Source: Beroe ovata
Lineage: Eukaryota; Ctenophora; Nuda; Beroida; Beroidae
NCBI GenBank assembly: GCA_946803715.1
Contig: CAMPET010000071.1
Location: 189,479-253,478 of the forward strand
Direction of reading: 5' to 3'
DNA length: 64,000 nt
Positions 11,601 to 23,335 of the stretch are shown here, one piece after another. The position numbers were made by a program, and so were the translations under genes. The notes beneath the pieces are model-generated. The model was not told the DNA's origin. It saw only the letters and a list, made by a program, of their open reading frames with translations, and did not search any database. Position 1 is the first letter of the stretch. Each line of letters opens with the position of its first letter.

Positions 11601-12904
11601 CGTGTCAAATAAATCTTAATGAAGAATCCTCCTGGGATGAAATGTGACAAGATTGACTCTATTCTTTAATATTGGCGTTCTTTCGAATGGTCAGACACTC
11701 TAATAACCATTTCATTTCCCATGGCTCCCGCACAGATGTTTCGGAAGAATAACACCATTTTCTCCAGGATTTCGTGTCTTTCTTCAATATCCTGGATGAA
11801 GATGGGAGTGGGTTATTGGATGTCGGAGAGTTTTTACGAGGCATGCTCGGAGAGATTTGCGAGGCAAGGGTCGGCCTCGTGACTCGTGCTTGGCTAAGGA
11901 TGGATCCCTCGAAAAGGGGGGAGGTTTCATTTGTAACTATCAGACAGTTCTACAATCCTGCTATCAGCTTGGATCCTAGGACTGGTGGGTATGCCAAAGT
12001 TATACTTCGCCTTGACTAGATCATGTTTAGACTGAATTTATCGCTTCACGATTCTCCACGAGGGAGAATTTGCCTCTTCTATGCTGATTGCTGAGTCAAC
12101 GGAATTTCGTACGTGGATAAGAAAGCATGCGAACAAAATTTTGTTATTCAAAACAGTCGTCGAATTCACTCTGAGAAGCTTTGAAATTTTTACCAAAATT
12201 GCGACGAAACATCATTTTTCAGCAGTTAGTGTTGTGCGCGCCTCCATGCAGCGCGCGTCCCGTACTCGAATGAACTGTCTCCAGTATCACCCGGCCAGTA
12301 TATCATTGCATCAATATTCAACGAGATAGCGACATACTGGCCGGATGATACTTTATACTTAAGGGTACCTCCGATAGCTGCTGGAAATTAGAGTTTAGAC
12401 AGACGAGAGTGAACCTACCTTACTCAGAACTCTTCACGTAACACTGAATTTCTAACAACATTTGAAATTTGAATGCAGAAATTCGCCTACATATTTTTAG
12501 GAGAAACCTTACTTTCGTTCTGAAGTGAGTTATTGTACAATTCATGAACTCCACAAACATTTTCAGACAGTAATTTAAGTAGGGAGGAATTGATCGAAGA
12601 ATTTCTGGATTGTTTCAGTGCTGGACCTCTAAATCAGAGAGTGACATACTGTGTAAGTGCTTCCAGACTTGCTTATTATTAGATTTTTAAAGGAAGCTTG
12701 ATTGATAGTGACATTATATTGTATGAACTATTTGGACAAAAGGGTATCCAAATTAGGACAAAAGGGTATCCAGACAAGTAAGTTTATTAACATATGTTAT
12801 GCCCCAACACACAGGAGTTTGTCGACTACTACACTGCCATCAGTATGTCTGCTGACTCGGATGAAGTTTTTACGACACTCATGAAACATTGCTGGAACAT
12901 TTGA
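8675..12904 (+). CDS. CAPS2: Calcyphosin-2 (EF-hand protein), 12 exons
   Basis: Exons 8675-8878, 8972-9082, 9172-9492, 9613-9720, 9870-10183, 10372-10464, 10639-10851, 11053-11159, 11284-11438, 11768-11984, 12567-12652 and 12815-12904 join in frame into 672 residues. The N-terminal half is low-complexity and charged. A conserved middle domain (VSDGSLVVYEYKEMGKR, FPRAVYYHTVGVLLGNPYS) precedes the calcyphosin EF-hand region. Two canonical loops are visible, DKDKDGYWRSDE and DEDGSGLLDVGE, plus a degenerate one (MDPSKRGEVSF). The end EFVDYYTAISM...MKHCWNI matches the calcyphosin C-terminus. Calcyphosins are calcium-binding proteins often found in ciliated cells. The start ATG (8675) could instead be the one at 8684. 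Family assignment is firm. Confidence 0.93.
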
Positions 12905-14500
12905 ACAGGAACCTGTCGACGATGAACGATGAACATTTCGACATGCTTCATTCATGAACTGCTCTGTACTGTAGTCTGTATTACTTAGATTTACTGACAT
13001 AAAACTGTTATTATATTGAAAAGCGCAGTATAGGGCTTACAATTTACATATCAAACAGCACATCCCAGCATTTTATTGACACCTCCATTCCGTTGGACTT
13101 GGCGCAGAGGAAACTGTTGAAACATTAGAAGTTAGAACTTACTATTTTAAATTTACATTAATAACGCCTGTTGTAAACTTGAGATAGTCGTTATATTTTT
13201 CTATGCCGAAACTTTTTGCAGTCCTTCGAATAGGAATAAATCCATGTTGGATAAAAATTCTACTCAATCACGATACACTTCTTATTTAATCATTTAATTG
13301 TTAACGTAAGGCATTTTTCATTTATGACGGAATGACAATACTGTTTTTCGATTCATGTTCGTGTGAATAGGTATTTCGTGACATGGCCATGAAATAAAGC
13401 TGTTAATGATATTCGATTAAAATAAGATAATGGAAAGAATAGAACTGATGACAGAAAGTTTTATCGATTTATTCGTTTACAGGTAAATATTATATTTTAG
13501 AAGGACCAAAATTCAGCTGCATAAGTATTATTTATTTTCCAAACAATTAAACGCGTTTTATTTCTCGGCAGAATTTCGAGGAGTTTTCATTATTTTTAGT
13601 TCTATACTTCAGTCAGCTTCAGGTTACCGATCTTTTCGGCCGTCAGATAGATATATTCATCAAGGCTAAGTTTTAACAATTTTCCAAATACCTACTATTC
13701 CATTTTTCATTACTTTTCGAGGTCGACCCCATGTGTTCAATTTTAACCTGCTCAACTGCACTTGTTAAGCTGCCTTAGGAATTCGTGTTAGCCAGGATTA
13801 GATTATTCAATATCAAGGGGGTATCGTTCTGACACATTCTTACAATTCTTTCATCAAAAACTCCGAATCCTTTTTTGTCAGCAATGATCTTGATTGGACA
13901 CCGCACATTAAACTCGGTTCAAATACACGATACAAGGCAAGTTTATAGTCTACCTATCAGAATTAGTTTAGGGTACCCGTACATCAGGTTTAAACAAAAC
14001 TCTTGGTTAATATTCTTGACTCTAGCCTTCCTCGGCCTCCGAGCATCATTTCAGATGCATTTTGGCGTCAGCAGGAATGTTAAGTCAGAGATATATTCAA
14101 GCCATCTAACGTAGATGCCGCAACTGGGTTTTAATATCGGCATTATTCTATATCGGACTTGATCTACCTTTCCGTTTTTCAGATGGATAGCTTGTAAATA
14201 TCAACACTTCTGATATCTGTGCAGAGTAGCGCTTTTTCAGTCCTTTTAGATAACTAACACGTGGCCCATTTCAACGATCCGTCCGTTCACCCGCTCGATA
14301 AATATCAAATTGCACGTACAAAATATTACACCCTGCAGCTGTATCGAGTGTAATTCCCCATAGTTCACCATAATAACAACATCACTGGAGGGTGATGATT
14401 AGTTCCTGCAGCGTATTGTGGAGGGGTGATGAGTTGCGTACACTGTGAGTGCCTGTCCGAGCGACAAACCCGCTATCTCTCTCTTACACGTATGTCGTAT
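12905..14500. other. Gene-free AT-rich interval downstream of CAPS2
   Basis: About 1.6 kb with no convincing exon on either strand. It includes the CAPS2 3' region; an AATAAA lies at about 13393. Near its right edge the sequence turns into CA microsatellite (about 14508-14572) bordering the duplicated segment. Confidence 0.6.
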
Positions 14501-14544
14501 ACCCACGCACACACGCACACACACACACACACGCATGCGCACAG

Positions 14545-14572
<28 letters not shown>

Positions 14573-14576
<4 letters not shown>

Positions 14577-16785
14577 GCTCAAATTCCAGTGATGACTGAC
14601 GAGTGACGACATAACGATTACATAGCCATAGTGACATCTGATATTTGTGATAATTATGCAAACACTTCCTGACTGCCCCTCTAGCCAGTGTTCGTATGAT
14701 TCCCAGCTTTCCCTTGTATTGATCAATGATCATGTTTTGCAAATCGTAATTATAGATGGTAATGGTAAGTTTCTGTGAATATTCAGAGCAGCGTTGACCA
14801 TTGACAAACTGCGAAATCTACCTTGGGTAAAGCTCATACATTGTATACCGATGCTTTGACTCTTGCTGCGTGAGGGTACCTGCTAGATGGCCAAATTTCC
14901 ACATTGAACAATTTGCTAATTATCTCCCTTAATTGAGTAAATAACAGGGAAGGCAGGCTATTTTTAGAGATACAGGCGTCAGGCACCGCACTTCTCTTTT
15001 AAGCTAGGCCTAGAGCCCAGCATATCATAAAAATACTATATTTCTCGCCCAAATTTCTCTACTATCATATCGTTTGTCACTATCACGGGTTTATATCAAA
15101 TCATACGTACTTGTAGAGAATTATTTTTGGTTTTTATCGCTGGAGCAGCTAATCTGGTGCATTTGGGTTTTGAATCTAGGATAAAATAAAGAGCATGTAC
15201 GGGTGCTATATTTACCCGGCTTCAACACACCAACAGATGACGTGTCATGCAGTAATTATTTTAAACTAGAGAAGACTGAGAGACTGAGAGAGAAAGAGAG
15301 CAGGGCTATAGTAGTAGTAGGGAGAGAAGAGTAAAGAGAGTGCGAATGGAATGTCTCACTTCCAGAGGAAGAGAGGTAGGCCGGAGCTTGCAGGTGGTTT
15401 TTGTTGTGTGTCCGCTCTTCTTGCTATGACTATCAGGAGCCGCGAATACGATTGTACCTGTCTCTGAGTCTCACGATTGACGATGCCTTCCCTGAACTAA
15501 AATTCGGTTATTCGACAATCATCCCTTTTGACAACTGACGCGACTTATAGCTACTCCTAACACACACTTGACCGGTTACACTGTTACAGTCAATTGTCGC
15601 ACCTGATGGTGCTGAGCTATATCCTGTGTTGCGAATTTCAGAACTATTTGTTGCTGAATTAACCTCCAAACATGGCACATGTAGTGAACAAACTGGGGAG
15701 AATGTTATCGCTGCAGTAGCTATATATAGGCAAAGAGAGAGAGAGGAATTCTCAAAGCGAGGGATCAGCAGTTGCTGTAGGACTAGGTGTCCATTCCAGA
15801 GTGTATCAAACGTGTAAAAACTGCAGCGTTTAACTGAACATAGTTTTATGTAAGCGCTCACGGCCAGCACTTCAACACAATTTCGTCGTTACTAATAAGG
15901 CTACAACAAGTAGGGGAGATATCATGTACGAAGTTGCGAACTGTAGTGCCATCATATATATCACAACAACCTCTTTGCGGGCCATTTACATCAACTGGGA
16001 GCTGTAAGAGCACAGTGATTTATAGGTTCATATGAGTGTTTTGCGTTTGCATGTTTTCAGAATAAGAATTCGAATATTTCGTGATATTCTTGCTTGTTTG
16101 CATACCTTACCATTTTCCAAGAACTGTGTGTATCGCTGAGTTGAGGTCGAGAGTCGACTACAGAAAAGCAACACTGCAGCAACGGTGTTGCCTTTCTGTG
16201 TTGCTGCAACTCATCGACTACGGTATCAGTATTATGTAGAACCTGGGGAAATCCTTAAAACATCACACAGTAAAATATTCAAAGTAAGATGACCAGTAAG
16301 CAGGAAGGCCACTATTTCAACACATGGCCGCTGCAAACATACTCATACTGATTCATTGCAATTCAGCACTCTCGGCCACAGATAATCTGTATTCCGGTTT
16401 TTTGTTGAGTTCGAAACGTCTTCATTGACAGACTGGCCAGCTTCGTTAGTTGATGAGCCCGATCAGTCGATTTTGAACTGTACTGGTCAACAATTGCTAA
16501 GATATTTTATGAATAGGACTTCACTGACAACTACTGACTGAAATTTTCATGACACACTGACCATTGGTCAAACTATACTCAGTCAATTTTGAACTCGAAC
16601 CAAATGCCTACTCCACTACGCAGACCCCTCCTGATCCCTTATCTCTAGTCTGGTACCATGTCTGCTGTGGAGGAGCTAGTTGTCGAGGATTTGGACGAGG
16701 ATTTTGAGGATGAAGAAGACGATGAACTGGGTGAGGATTTCTCCTGTGCGGTCCACTCTGACGATGAGGAGACTACTGAAGTCGC
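14573..16785. repeat. Duplicated 2.2-kb segment, copy A (5' of gap)
   Basis: From ATATGCTCAAATTCCAGTG to the N-run this copy matches 17115-19332 nearly base for base, with an offset of 2542-2547 and only scattered substitutions and small indels. It contains the upstream region and the first exon of the LIM protein, cut off by the gap after codon 42. Both copies begin next to a CA run, as expected when an assembler fails to merge two haplotypes at a microsatellite. Confidence 0.95.
16658..16785 (+). pseudogene. Truncated second copy of LIM-protein exon 1
   Basis: Encodes MSAVEELVVEDLDEDFEDEE and onward, the same acidic N-terminus as the exon at 19205, with one silent change (GAG for GAA). It stops at the N-run before the splice donor. 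It is probably an allelic duplicate from assembly rather than a real second gene or alternative first exon. Confidence 0.8.
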
Positions 16786-17092
16786 NNNNNNNNNNNNNNN
16801 NNNNNNNNNNNNNNNNNNNNNNNNNNNNNNNNNNNNNNNNNNNNNNNNNNNNNNNNNNNNNNNNNNNNNNNNNNNNNNNNNNNNNNNNNNNNNNNNNNNN
16901 NNNNNNNNNNNNNNNNNNNNNNNNNNNNNNNNNNNNNNNNNNNNNNNNNNNNNNNNNNNNNNNNNNNNNNNNNNNNNNNNNNNNNNNNNNNNNNNNNNNN
17001 NNNNNNNNNNNNNNNNNNNNNNNNNNNNNNNNNNNNNNNNNNNNNNNNNNNNNNNNNNNNNNNNNNNNNNNNNNNNNNNNNNNNNNNNNNNN
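16786..17092. other. Assembly gap (307 N)
   Basis: Run of N between the two copies of the 2.2-kb segment. The left side ends in coding sequence and the right side begins in CA repeat. Confidence 0.99.
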
Positions 17093-17114
17093 ACACACAC
17101 ACACACACACACAC

Positions 17115-19332
17115 ATATGCTCAAATTCCAGTGATGACTGACGAGTGACGACATAACGATTACATAGCCATAGTGACATCTGATATTTGTGATAATTATG
17201 CAAACACTTCCTGACTGCCCCTCTAGCCAGTGTTCGTATGATTCCCAGCTTTCCCTTGTATTGATCAATGATCATGTTTTGCAAATCGTAATTATAGATG
17301 GTAATGGTAAGTTTCTGTGAATATTCAGAGCAGCGTTGACCATTGACAAACTGCGAAATCTACCTTGGGTAAAGCTCATACATTGTATACCGATGCTTTG
17401 ACTCTTGCTGCGTGAGGGTACCTGCTAGATGGCCAAATTTCCACATTGAACAATTTGCTAATTATCTCCCTTAATTGAGTAAATAACAGGGAAGGCAGGC
17501 TATTTTTAGAGATACAGGCGTCAGGCACCGCACTTCTCTTTTAAGCTAGGCCTAGAGCCCAGCATATCATAAAAATACTATATTTCTCGCCCAAATTTCT
17601 CTACTATCATATCGTTTGTCACTATCACGGGTTTATATCAAATCATACGTACTTGTAGAGAATTATTTTTGGTTTTTATCGCTGGAGCAGCTAATCTGGT
17701 GCATTTGGGTTTTGAATCTAGGATAAAATAAAGAGCATGTACGGGTGCTATATTTACCCGGCTTCAACACACCAACAGATGACGTGTCATGCAGTAATTA
17801 TTTTAAACTAGAGAAGACTGAGAGAGAAAGAGAGCAGGGCTATGGTAGTAGGGAGAGAAGAGCAAAGAGAGTGAGAATGGAATGTCTCACTTCCAGAGGA
17901 AGAAAGGTAGGCCGGAGCTTGCAGGTGGTTTTTGTTGTGTGTCCGCTCTTCTTGTTATGACTATCAGGAGCCGCGAATACGATTGTACCTGTCTCTCAGC
18001 CCCTATAGTTGTGTGGGCAAGCCGGTGCTTTCCCCGAACTAAAATTCGGTTATTCGACAATCATCCCTTTCGACTTATAGCTGCTCCTAACACACTCTTG
18101 GCCGGTTACACTGTTACATTCAGTTGTCACACCTGATGGTGCTGAGCTATATCCTGTGTTGCGAATTTCAGAACTATTTGTTGCTGAATTAACCTCCAAA
18201 CATGGCACATGTAGTGAACAAACTGGGGGAATGTTATCGCTGCAGTCGCTATATATAGGCAAAGAGAGAGGAATTCTCAAAGCGAGGGATCAGCAGTTGC
18301 TGTAGGACTAGGTGTCCATTCCAGAGTGTATCAAACGTGTAAAAACTGCAGCGTTTAACTGAACATAGTTTTATGTAAGCGCTCACGGCCAGCACTTCAA
18401 CACAATTTCGTCGTTACTAATAAGGCTACAACAAGTAGGGGAGATATCATGTACGAAGTTGCGAACTGTAGTGCCATCATATATATCACAACAACCTCTT
18501 TGCGGGCCATTTACATCAACTGGGAGCTGTAAGAGCACAGTGATTTATAGGTTCATATGAGTGTTTTGCGTTTGCATGTTTTCAGAATAAGAATTCGAAT
18601 ATTTCGTGATATTCTTGCTTGTTTGCATACCTTAGCATTTTCCAAGAACTGTGTGTATCGCTGAGTTGAGGTCGAGAGTCGACTACAGAAAAGCAACACT
18701 GCAGCAACGGTGTTGCCTTTCTGTGTTGCTGCAACTCATCGACTACGGTATCAGTATTATGTAGAACCTGGGGAAATCCTTAAAACATCACACAGTAAAA
18801 TATTCAAAGTAAGATGACCAGTAAGCAGGAAGGCCACTATATTTCAACACATGGCCGCTGCAAACATACTCATACTGATTCATTGCAATTCAGCACTCTC
18901 GGCCACAGATAATCTGTATTCCGGTTTTTTGTTGAGTTCGAAACGTCTTCATTGACAGACTGGCCAGCTTCGTTAGTTGATGAGCCCGATCAGTCGATTT
19001 TGAACTGTACTGGTCAACAATTGCTAAGATATTTTATGAATAGGACTTCACTGATATGAATACTACTGATATGAATACTACTGACTGAAATTTTCATGAC
19101 ACACTGACCATTGCTCAAACTATACTCAGTCAATTTTGAACTCGAACCAAATGCCTACTCCACTACGCAGACTCCTCCTGATCCCTTATCTCTAGTCTGG
19201 TACCATGTCTGCTGTGGAGGAGCTAGTTGTCGAGGATTTGGACGAGGATTTTGAGGATGAAGAAGACGATGAACTGGGTGAAGATTTCTCCTGTGCGGTC
19301 CACTCTGACGATGAGGAGACTACTGAAGTCGC
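17115..19332. repeat. Duplicated 2.2-kb segment, copy B (joined to the LIM gene body)
   Basis: Mirror copy of 14573-16785. Differences include a shorter GAGAGACTGAGA run near 17815, different sequence near 18000, and an extra TATGAATACTACTGA unit near 19060. It runs without interruption into the rest of LIM exon 1, so this copy is the functional one in the assembly. Confidence 0.95.
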
Positions 19333-20854
19333 GGAAGAAGAGGTAATCTGCGTTATCACGCATATAAATATCCGAGTCGGTTGGATCTGTGTTTTCACGT
19401 TACATGTCGTGGCTGTAGCATCTTGTATTTTATTAAATTCAACATTTGTGGTAAAACTGTAGGGGTCTGCACGAAATCCCACGGTTTAGATACCTTGTTT
19501 AACATCGCCAAGCTAGGCTAATAGATTAGCCTGGTTTCAGACCAAAGCTGAATTTTTCAAATGCATTAGCTCATCATGAAATTTTGGACCACACTTTTGC
19601 TCCAATTTTTCGTGTGAGGAAAAGTTTTCCGAGAACCTCGGCATTTAAATTTAAATCCTCATGACGCCAAGTAAATTATGTTAGGAAAGATTTGTCACTC
19701 CCTTATTGATGATTGATTGAAAACCTCAGCATTTTTCCAAAACGCAAAAAATGTTTTAATCAGCAAAAACTGGGTATGAATATACCCTGGTTTGCTGCAT
19801 GCAGTAGTACAGCATAAGTTTAACACTCCTGCGCAGCTATATGCACTTTCTATGGCTTCGCGCCGGCTTCACTCATCTGGTTTCCCCATGTGCACTGATA
19901 CGGTTGTATAATACATGCACATTCTTCCACCTAGCGGAGAACTTTATGTTTTACAGAATAGCTGACGCGCCCTATAATTGGTGTATGCCGTATAGCGATA
20001 GCTATGTGTGGATAGTAACGAGCTGTAGACAAGTTAGTAGAGCATATGTTCCATAGTAGTGTAGTTGAGCAAAAATATGCGAAGAGCCCTTCCAGTCAAC
20101 AGACATAGATAACGAAACGCATATGGGACATTGGAGCGTTCAGCTGTTCAGCCTAGTAAAATCAAGGGACAGTAAGTATTTAGAGGGACAGAGAAAGTAT
20201 TAAGAGGGACAGAAACCGGTTAGAAACCCGTGTTAGGACTTAGAAACCCCAGACCCCTATTTAAGACAGTTTCCTATAGTATTAGTTCATATCTCCAAGT
20301 CCTATGGACAGAGTTGGACTTATGATCTCATTTTCAGGTCGACATGTGTGGAATGTGTGATGTCATGATTGACGGCCAGTACTTGACTGCACTGGGGAAC
20401 AAGTTCCACCCGAGTTGCTTTGTGTGTGTCAACTGCAAATCAGAGATCAAGCCAGGCCAGGACTTCTACGAGAGGTAAGAGGATGAATTATTCGACTTTG
20501 GAAGTGATGCGATGCCCTTCAAAGAATGAATGGGTTAACCAAAACAAAATTGCTCTGAAATCCATAAGTAACTCGGATGTAGGTAACATTTCCATGTAAT
20601 GCCATTCCATCTTGTGAACAACACTACATCTCTACAGAAACGACAAGCCCCTGTGCGTGGACTGTCACTACTTGCTGTACGGGTACAAGTGTAAGATCTG
20701 CTCTGAGTTTATCAGAGGGCAGCGCCTCTGTTGGGGAGACGATGCCTTCCACTTCACTTGTGTCAGGTGCACCGGCTGCGAGAAGTTCCTCTGTGAGACT
20801 GACGATCTAAAGGTCGTCAACAAGAAGGACTTCATCCATGTGGCGTGCTGTTAG
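19205..20854 (+). CDS. Small protein with acidic N-terminus and two LIM domains
   Basis: Exons 19205-19342, 20338-20474 and 20638-20854 give 163 residues. Exon 1 is a run of Asp and Glu (LDEDFEDEEDDELGEDFS). LIM1 follows the pattern CGMC-x16-HPSC-x2-CVNC-x18-CVDC. LIM2 starts CKIC and continues HFTC, CTGC and the final H-x2-C (HVACC). Each LIM domain binds two zinc ions and acts as a protein-interaction module. With no further domain, this is a minimal two-LIM protein of the CRP/LMO/paxillin-related size class; I cannot name an ortholog. The acidic head is unusual for CRP or LMO proteins and suggests nuclear or cytoskeletal adaptor partners (inference). The same start exon is present twice in the assembly. 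Confidence 0.88.
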
Positions 20855-22241
20855 TTCACGTGTATCACACACGTGTAATGGATAAAACTGTCGCGTGACG
20901 TCACGTCACACGCGTTACCATGGAAACGAGCACATACATATTATGTGTCAGACTATTGAATCATTCGTCATTGTGATCACATGCATTTTGGGGATTTCAT
21001 TCGTCACCGAGAGGACTCTTGTATCCTGACAGTAATCACGGTAAAACGGACTATGGAAGTATAGACTGATCTTCAGTAGCTGTAAGGACCTAATTTCTTG
21101 AGACGGACGGATCGTCAGATTTGATGACAAGATTTGGAATCGATGACAAGTATTATGAAGAGTGTTGACGTTTGACATCGGCAAAAAATGCTGATTATTA
21201 TAAATCGCTAAAACTCTGTCAGGATTTTAGATCAATTTTGGAAGGAATTTTTAAATTTATCATGGCTGGAAAACTTCCCAAATCTTAGATCTTGGTTTCA
21301 TTGTTTCCCATAAGTTCACGACATATAAATTGATTGATAAGCGAACCAAAGATTTTTGTGGATTTCAACGCCCCTTGTGTCAGCTTTCAAACTTATCTTC
21401 TAATTATCTGAGAAAAAAAGTTAAGTACCTTTCGAAGTCTAACGTGTTGGATAGTTAAACCAAAATAAACGAGAGGTTATTGATAATGCGAATTATAAAG
21501 CTTCGGTTACCGAATGCTTGAATATTACAATTTCACAAAATGGTGAAGACACTGGACACTGTTCAGTGAACAGTGGTCAAAACATAACACAAAATACTGA
21601 CAAGATGATTTCGTCTATAGGTAAGGAACCTCGACTAGGCTCAAAGGTCCATAGTAAGCCAAGGAGCTCAAAATATCAAGGTACATGGAAATCATCTTGA
21701 CCAAGAGTATCAAGGAGGTTCACTCATGATTAATATGTTACCCTTGCCTCTTGAGTCGGTATTACCTATCTCTTAGGTATGGTATTATCATTGATCACAG
21801 GATGCATATTGCATAGTTGAAAACGTTAAAAGTTTAAAAGGGAACCAGCCTTTTTATAGCGATCGGAAAATTCATGAGTTTGAAGTAATGAAGATTGGGT
21901 TGTCGTCAAAATTCCAAGGCAAAAGTGAATTTGGAGTATGATTATCGTGGACATGATTATACTGAGCGTGAGGAATGAAAGATAAAAAGCACAGCAATTA
22001 AGGTCCATTTTGAAACGAGATAAAACACGAGATACAACCGTTCCTATCTTGATTCCTGTCTAAAATAAGAGTTAAAAACATGGATAACAGTGATAAATTG
22101 TTCTGCACGATTTCGAAATTTTTCTATCCAGTTCATCAAAAATGAATTATAACAGAGTTTATCCATACTGTCCAGACTTTTCATTGCCAGGCCGACACAA
22201 AACAGGTTAAAACAGTCAAGTCCACTATACTATAGTACGTG
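20855..22241. other. Intergenic between converging LIM gene and NEK4
   Basis: About 1.4 kb, AT-rich, without recognisable exons. It contains a GTTACCATGGAAAC word near 20915 and should include both 3' UTRs. Confidence 0.6.
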
Positions 22242-23300
22242 CTATATAGACTGGAATAGTGAATTCTTTTTAAGAATTCTCTGTTCACAGATGTACAATT
22301 CCATGACTTTGTTGCAGAGGCCGGCTTTATTGTTTCCTAGGAGTAGCATGAGTTCACCCTGAAAATGAGGGGTTCTTGTCACTATCATCAACTGGGGGTA
22401 TTAAGAGGCACACTCCATCATGGTGATGGTTTGGGTCACTTGTGACTTGTGCCAACGCGTGAAGGATGGTATGAGAAAGGAGAATTGTGTCACTTGAGAA
22501 ATGACATGTGTATTATGAAGACCGATAATATTATTCAGATATGCTATATGGTGATCAATATCCCAGCCGTAAGTGAATCATGATTGACGAAAGTCTTTCA
22601 GCTCGATAACTGTTAGGTAGGTATAGTGTTTATTAATGACATGTAAAGCAATGGTAGGTATAGCAATGGTAGGTATAGCGTTAATAAGTGGGGGTATAGC
22701 AAGCTGAAATGAAATTAATCGTGAATGGTGATTCTTAAGATGCGAATGGAGGGCTTCAAAGTGACTATAATGCAGTTAATGAACTATTCATGTCACAGTG
22801 GTACAGTTTACGTAGCACATTCAAGACACCAAAAGACGCAAAACATTAAGATAAAAGAAACAGTGCTTTTCGACAGAATGTGCACATTATCTTAGACGAA
22901 GAATCATCCGGAATGAATGCTTCATTGACACACAGGAATGAAAGCTAGAGAATATTTTCAGCGACTACCTTCTCAATACCCTTAGGTACTTCCTACGGTT
23001 TCTATAAAACTGAGGAAATGTTAGTGCTGATAAATCATTTATCAGGTTTGTTCTGCTAATCAGAATTGCTTCCAAAATTTGAAAATAATATATTCCAATG
23101 CCCTCAATTGGGATTTGATGTTCAATTAAAGTCCAAATTGGACCCTAAAATAAAGTTGGTCGGAATTAGGTTTGTTGCCTGATTATAATGCTTCAAACAT
23201 GATAGAATCAGTTTGACAACACGCACAATGAGATTTGGAGTTTCAGCTGTACTGAAAGTAAGAAACACGAAAACTACGTAACTATCTATGGCAACAACAC

Positions 23301-23335
<35 letters not shown>

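Noticed and set aside
15508-15870. 120-codon minus-strand frame upstream of the LIM gene
   Set aside because: The corresponding frame in the second copy (18050-18280) is shortened and altered by indels that are not multiples of three, so it is not under coding constraint.
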